A stretch of 64,000 bases of DNA from positions 1,331,001 to 1,395,000 of the forward strand of contig WPIO01000091.1 in the NCBI GenBank assembly GCA_009760855.2, given 5' to 3'. The stretch comes from Cristatella mucedo (Eukaryota > Bryozoa > Phylactolaemata > Cristatellidae). The notes beneath the pieces are model-generated. The model was not told where the DNA came from. It saw nothing but the letters and a program-made list of their open reading frames with translations, and made no database searches. This document shows positions 63,216 through 64,000 of this stretch, in pieces (within the stretch, counting starts at the first letter, position 1; each line of letters starts with the position of its first letter). Made by a program: the position numbers and the translations under genes.

Positions 63216-63782
63216 ATGGGGGCGACGGTAGGGGGAGGGGCGGCCATCGTTGCAGTCAGGAGAGATAACGCTGCTACGGAGTCCACGCTTACCATAAGCG
63301 GCGTAGGCCGCATCCGCCACTCACTGGAGCGCCTCTTTGGAAAGCCAAGAAGGAGCTACCTGGCCTGCCCGAAGTCCACTGACGGCCTTTCCGGAGGGAG
63401 ACTAAGGTCGCGCAACGACGGCATTCCGGATAGCGATTTAACCAGACGGCTCGGGTGTCTTACACCGCTCTTCTCACGACGCCGCGATGGTGGCGTTGGT
63501 GGCAGTGCTAGCAATCGCCGCGAAGGAGCGGTGCAAGGGGACCGTCGCCTCCCGATGGCCTACGACCTCCCCCCTTCATCCCGATTCGATGTATGGCGGC
63601 GGAAGCTGCCCAGCGGCAGCGCGGTCGAGCTAGTGACTACCGCTCGCTACCGAATGGCGGATCCGAACTGCTACAAACGTAGCGGCGTAGTGGCTTCCGC
63701 GTCCGGACAGAACTACTTGGCCGCAGACGCAGAAGTCGTTACGGCGTCTTACTCCCAAGAAATGTGCGACAAATACCAGTGA
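63216..63782 (+). CDS. Unassigned GC-rich open reading frame
   Basis: An open frame of about 188 codons from an ATG at 63216 (MGATVGGGAAIVAVRRDN) to a stop at 63780-63782. It lies in a CpG-rich patch just after a SINE B tail. The frame stays open upstream into the SINE, so the ATG is arbitrary. I recognise no domain, signal peptide or family. It may be a chance ORF in GC-rich DNA, a first exon of a neighbouring gene, or part of an unknown element. Confidence 0.2.
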   Translation: MGATVGGGAAIVAVRRDNAATESTLTISGVGRIRHSLERLFGKPRRSYLACPKSTDGLSGGRLRSRNDGIPDSDLTRRLGCLTPLFSRRRDGGVGGSASNRREGAVQGDRRLPMAYDLPPSSRFDVWRRKLPSGSAVELVTTARYRMADPNCYKRSGVVASASGQNYLAADAEVVTASYSQEMCDKYQ

Positions 63783-64000
63783 CACCCCGAGCCTTGCCTG
63801 TATCGCGGCTAGCGACTTGTAGGTGACGCACCGATGGACGAAGGTCCGTTTACAGTAGCGGAAGAGGCTACGGAAGCACTGAAGAGCGCCCTTCGTACGA
63901 TAGAGTATTAACTCCGCATCCACTGCCTAGAGAAGCCTAGTTAGAGCAACGGATGGCGTACATGCGCTCTCGCACGACGCCCGGAGTGCTTGACCCGAGA

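Noticed and set aside
63630-63923. Minus-strand ORF at the window edge
   Set aside because: It overlaps the plus-strand GC-rich ORF in antisense and shows no domain of its own.

Overview
The window is metazoan nuclear DNA. Coding sequence is split by GT-AG introns, the non-coding part is crowded with LINE and SINE copies, and there are many long CA, GA, TA and CGG microsatellites. I cannot name the species. Vertebrates are unlikely, because the repeats are not theirs and the gene lacks the usual head-to-head partner. The two residues that form the collagen IV sulfilimine bond are present, which favours a eumetazoan (anthozoan or invertebrate bilaterian) over a sponge or ctenophore.

One gene dominates: a complete collagen type IV alpha chain on the minus strand, from a start codon at 57498 to a stop at 5387 (52.1 kb). 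I assembled 25 coding exons. Every acceptor and donor is GT-AG, every phase agrees with its neighbour, and the total is 3510 nt (1169 residues plus stop). In order, the protein has a signal peptide, a 52-residue acidic segment, a short cysteine-bearing 7S-like segment, a Gly-X-Y domain of about 840 residues with about 13 interruptions, and a full NC1 domain with all 12 cysteines. It would be secreted, trimerise through NC1 and assemble into basement-membrane network.

Layout: 1-5386 is 3' flank with an old repeat, a broken LINE reverse transcriptase and SINEs. 5387-15537 holds the NC1 exons, separated by 3-3.5 kb introns. 15649-26897 is a dense run of collagenous exons. 27941-45008 holds small exons (45-135 nt) in long introns. 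45009-56532 is the 11.5 kb intron 2. Exons 1 and 2 lie in a CpG-rich block at about 54.2-58.4 kb that also contains a (CGG)37 tract. 58.4-64 kb is upstream flank with SINEs, GA tracts, a degenerate LINE and an unassigned GC-rich ORF at the edge.

The repeats are mainly two tRNA-derived SINE families (called A and B here), an L2/CR1-like LINE whose 3' end resembles the SINE B tail, and a second LINE with an ACATT-type 3' end. No CRISPR array, operon, rRNA or functional tRNA gene was seen. Splice coordinates come from reading the sequence, not from transcripts.
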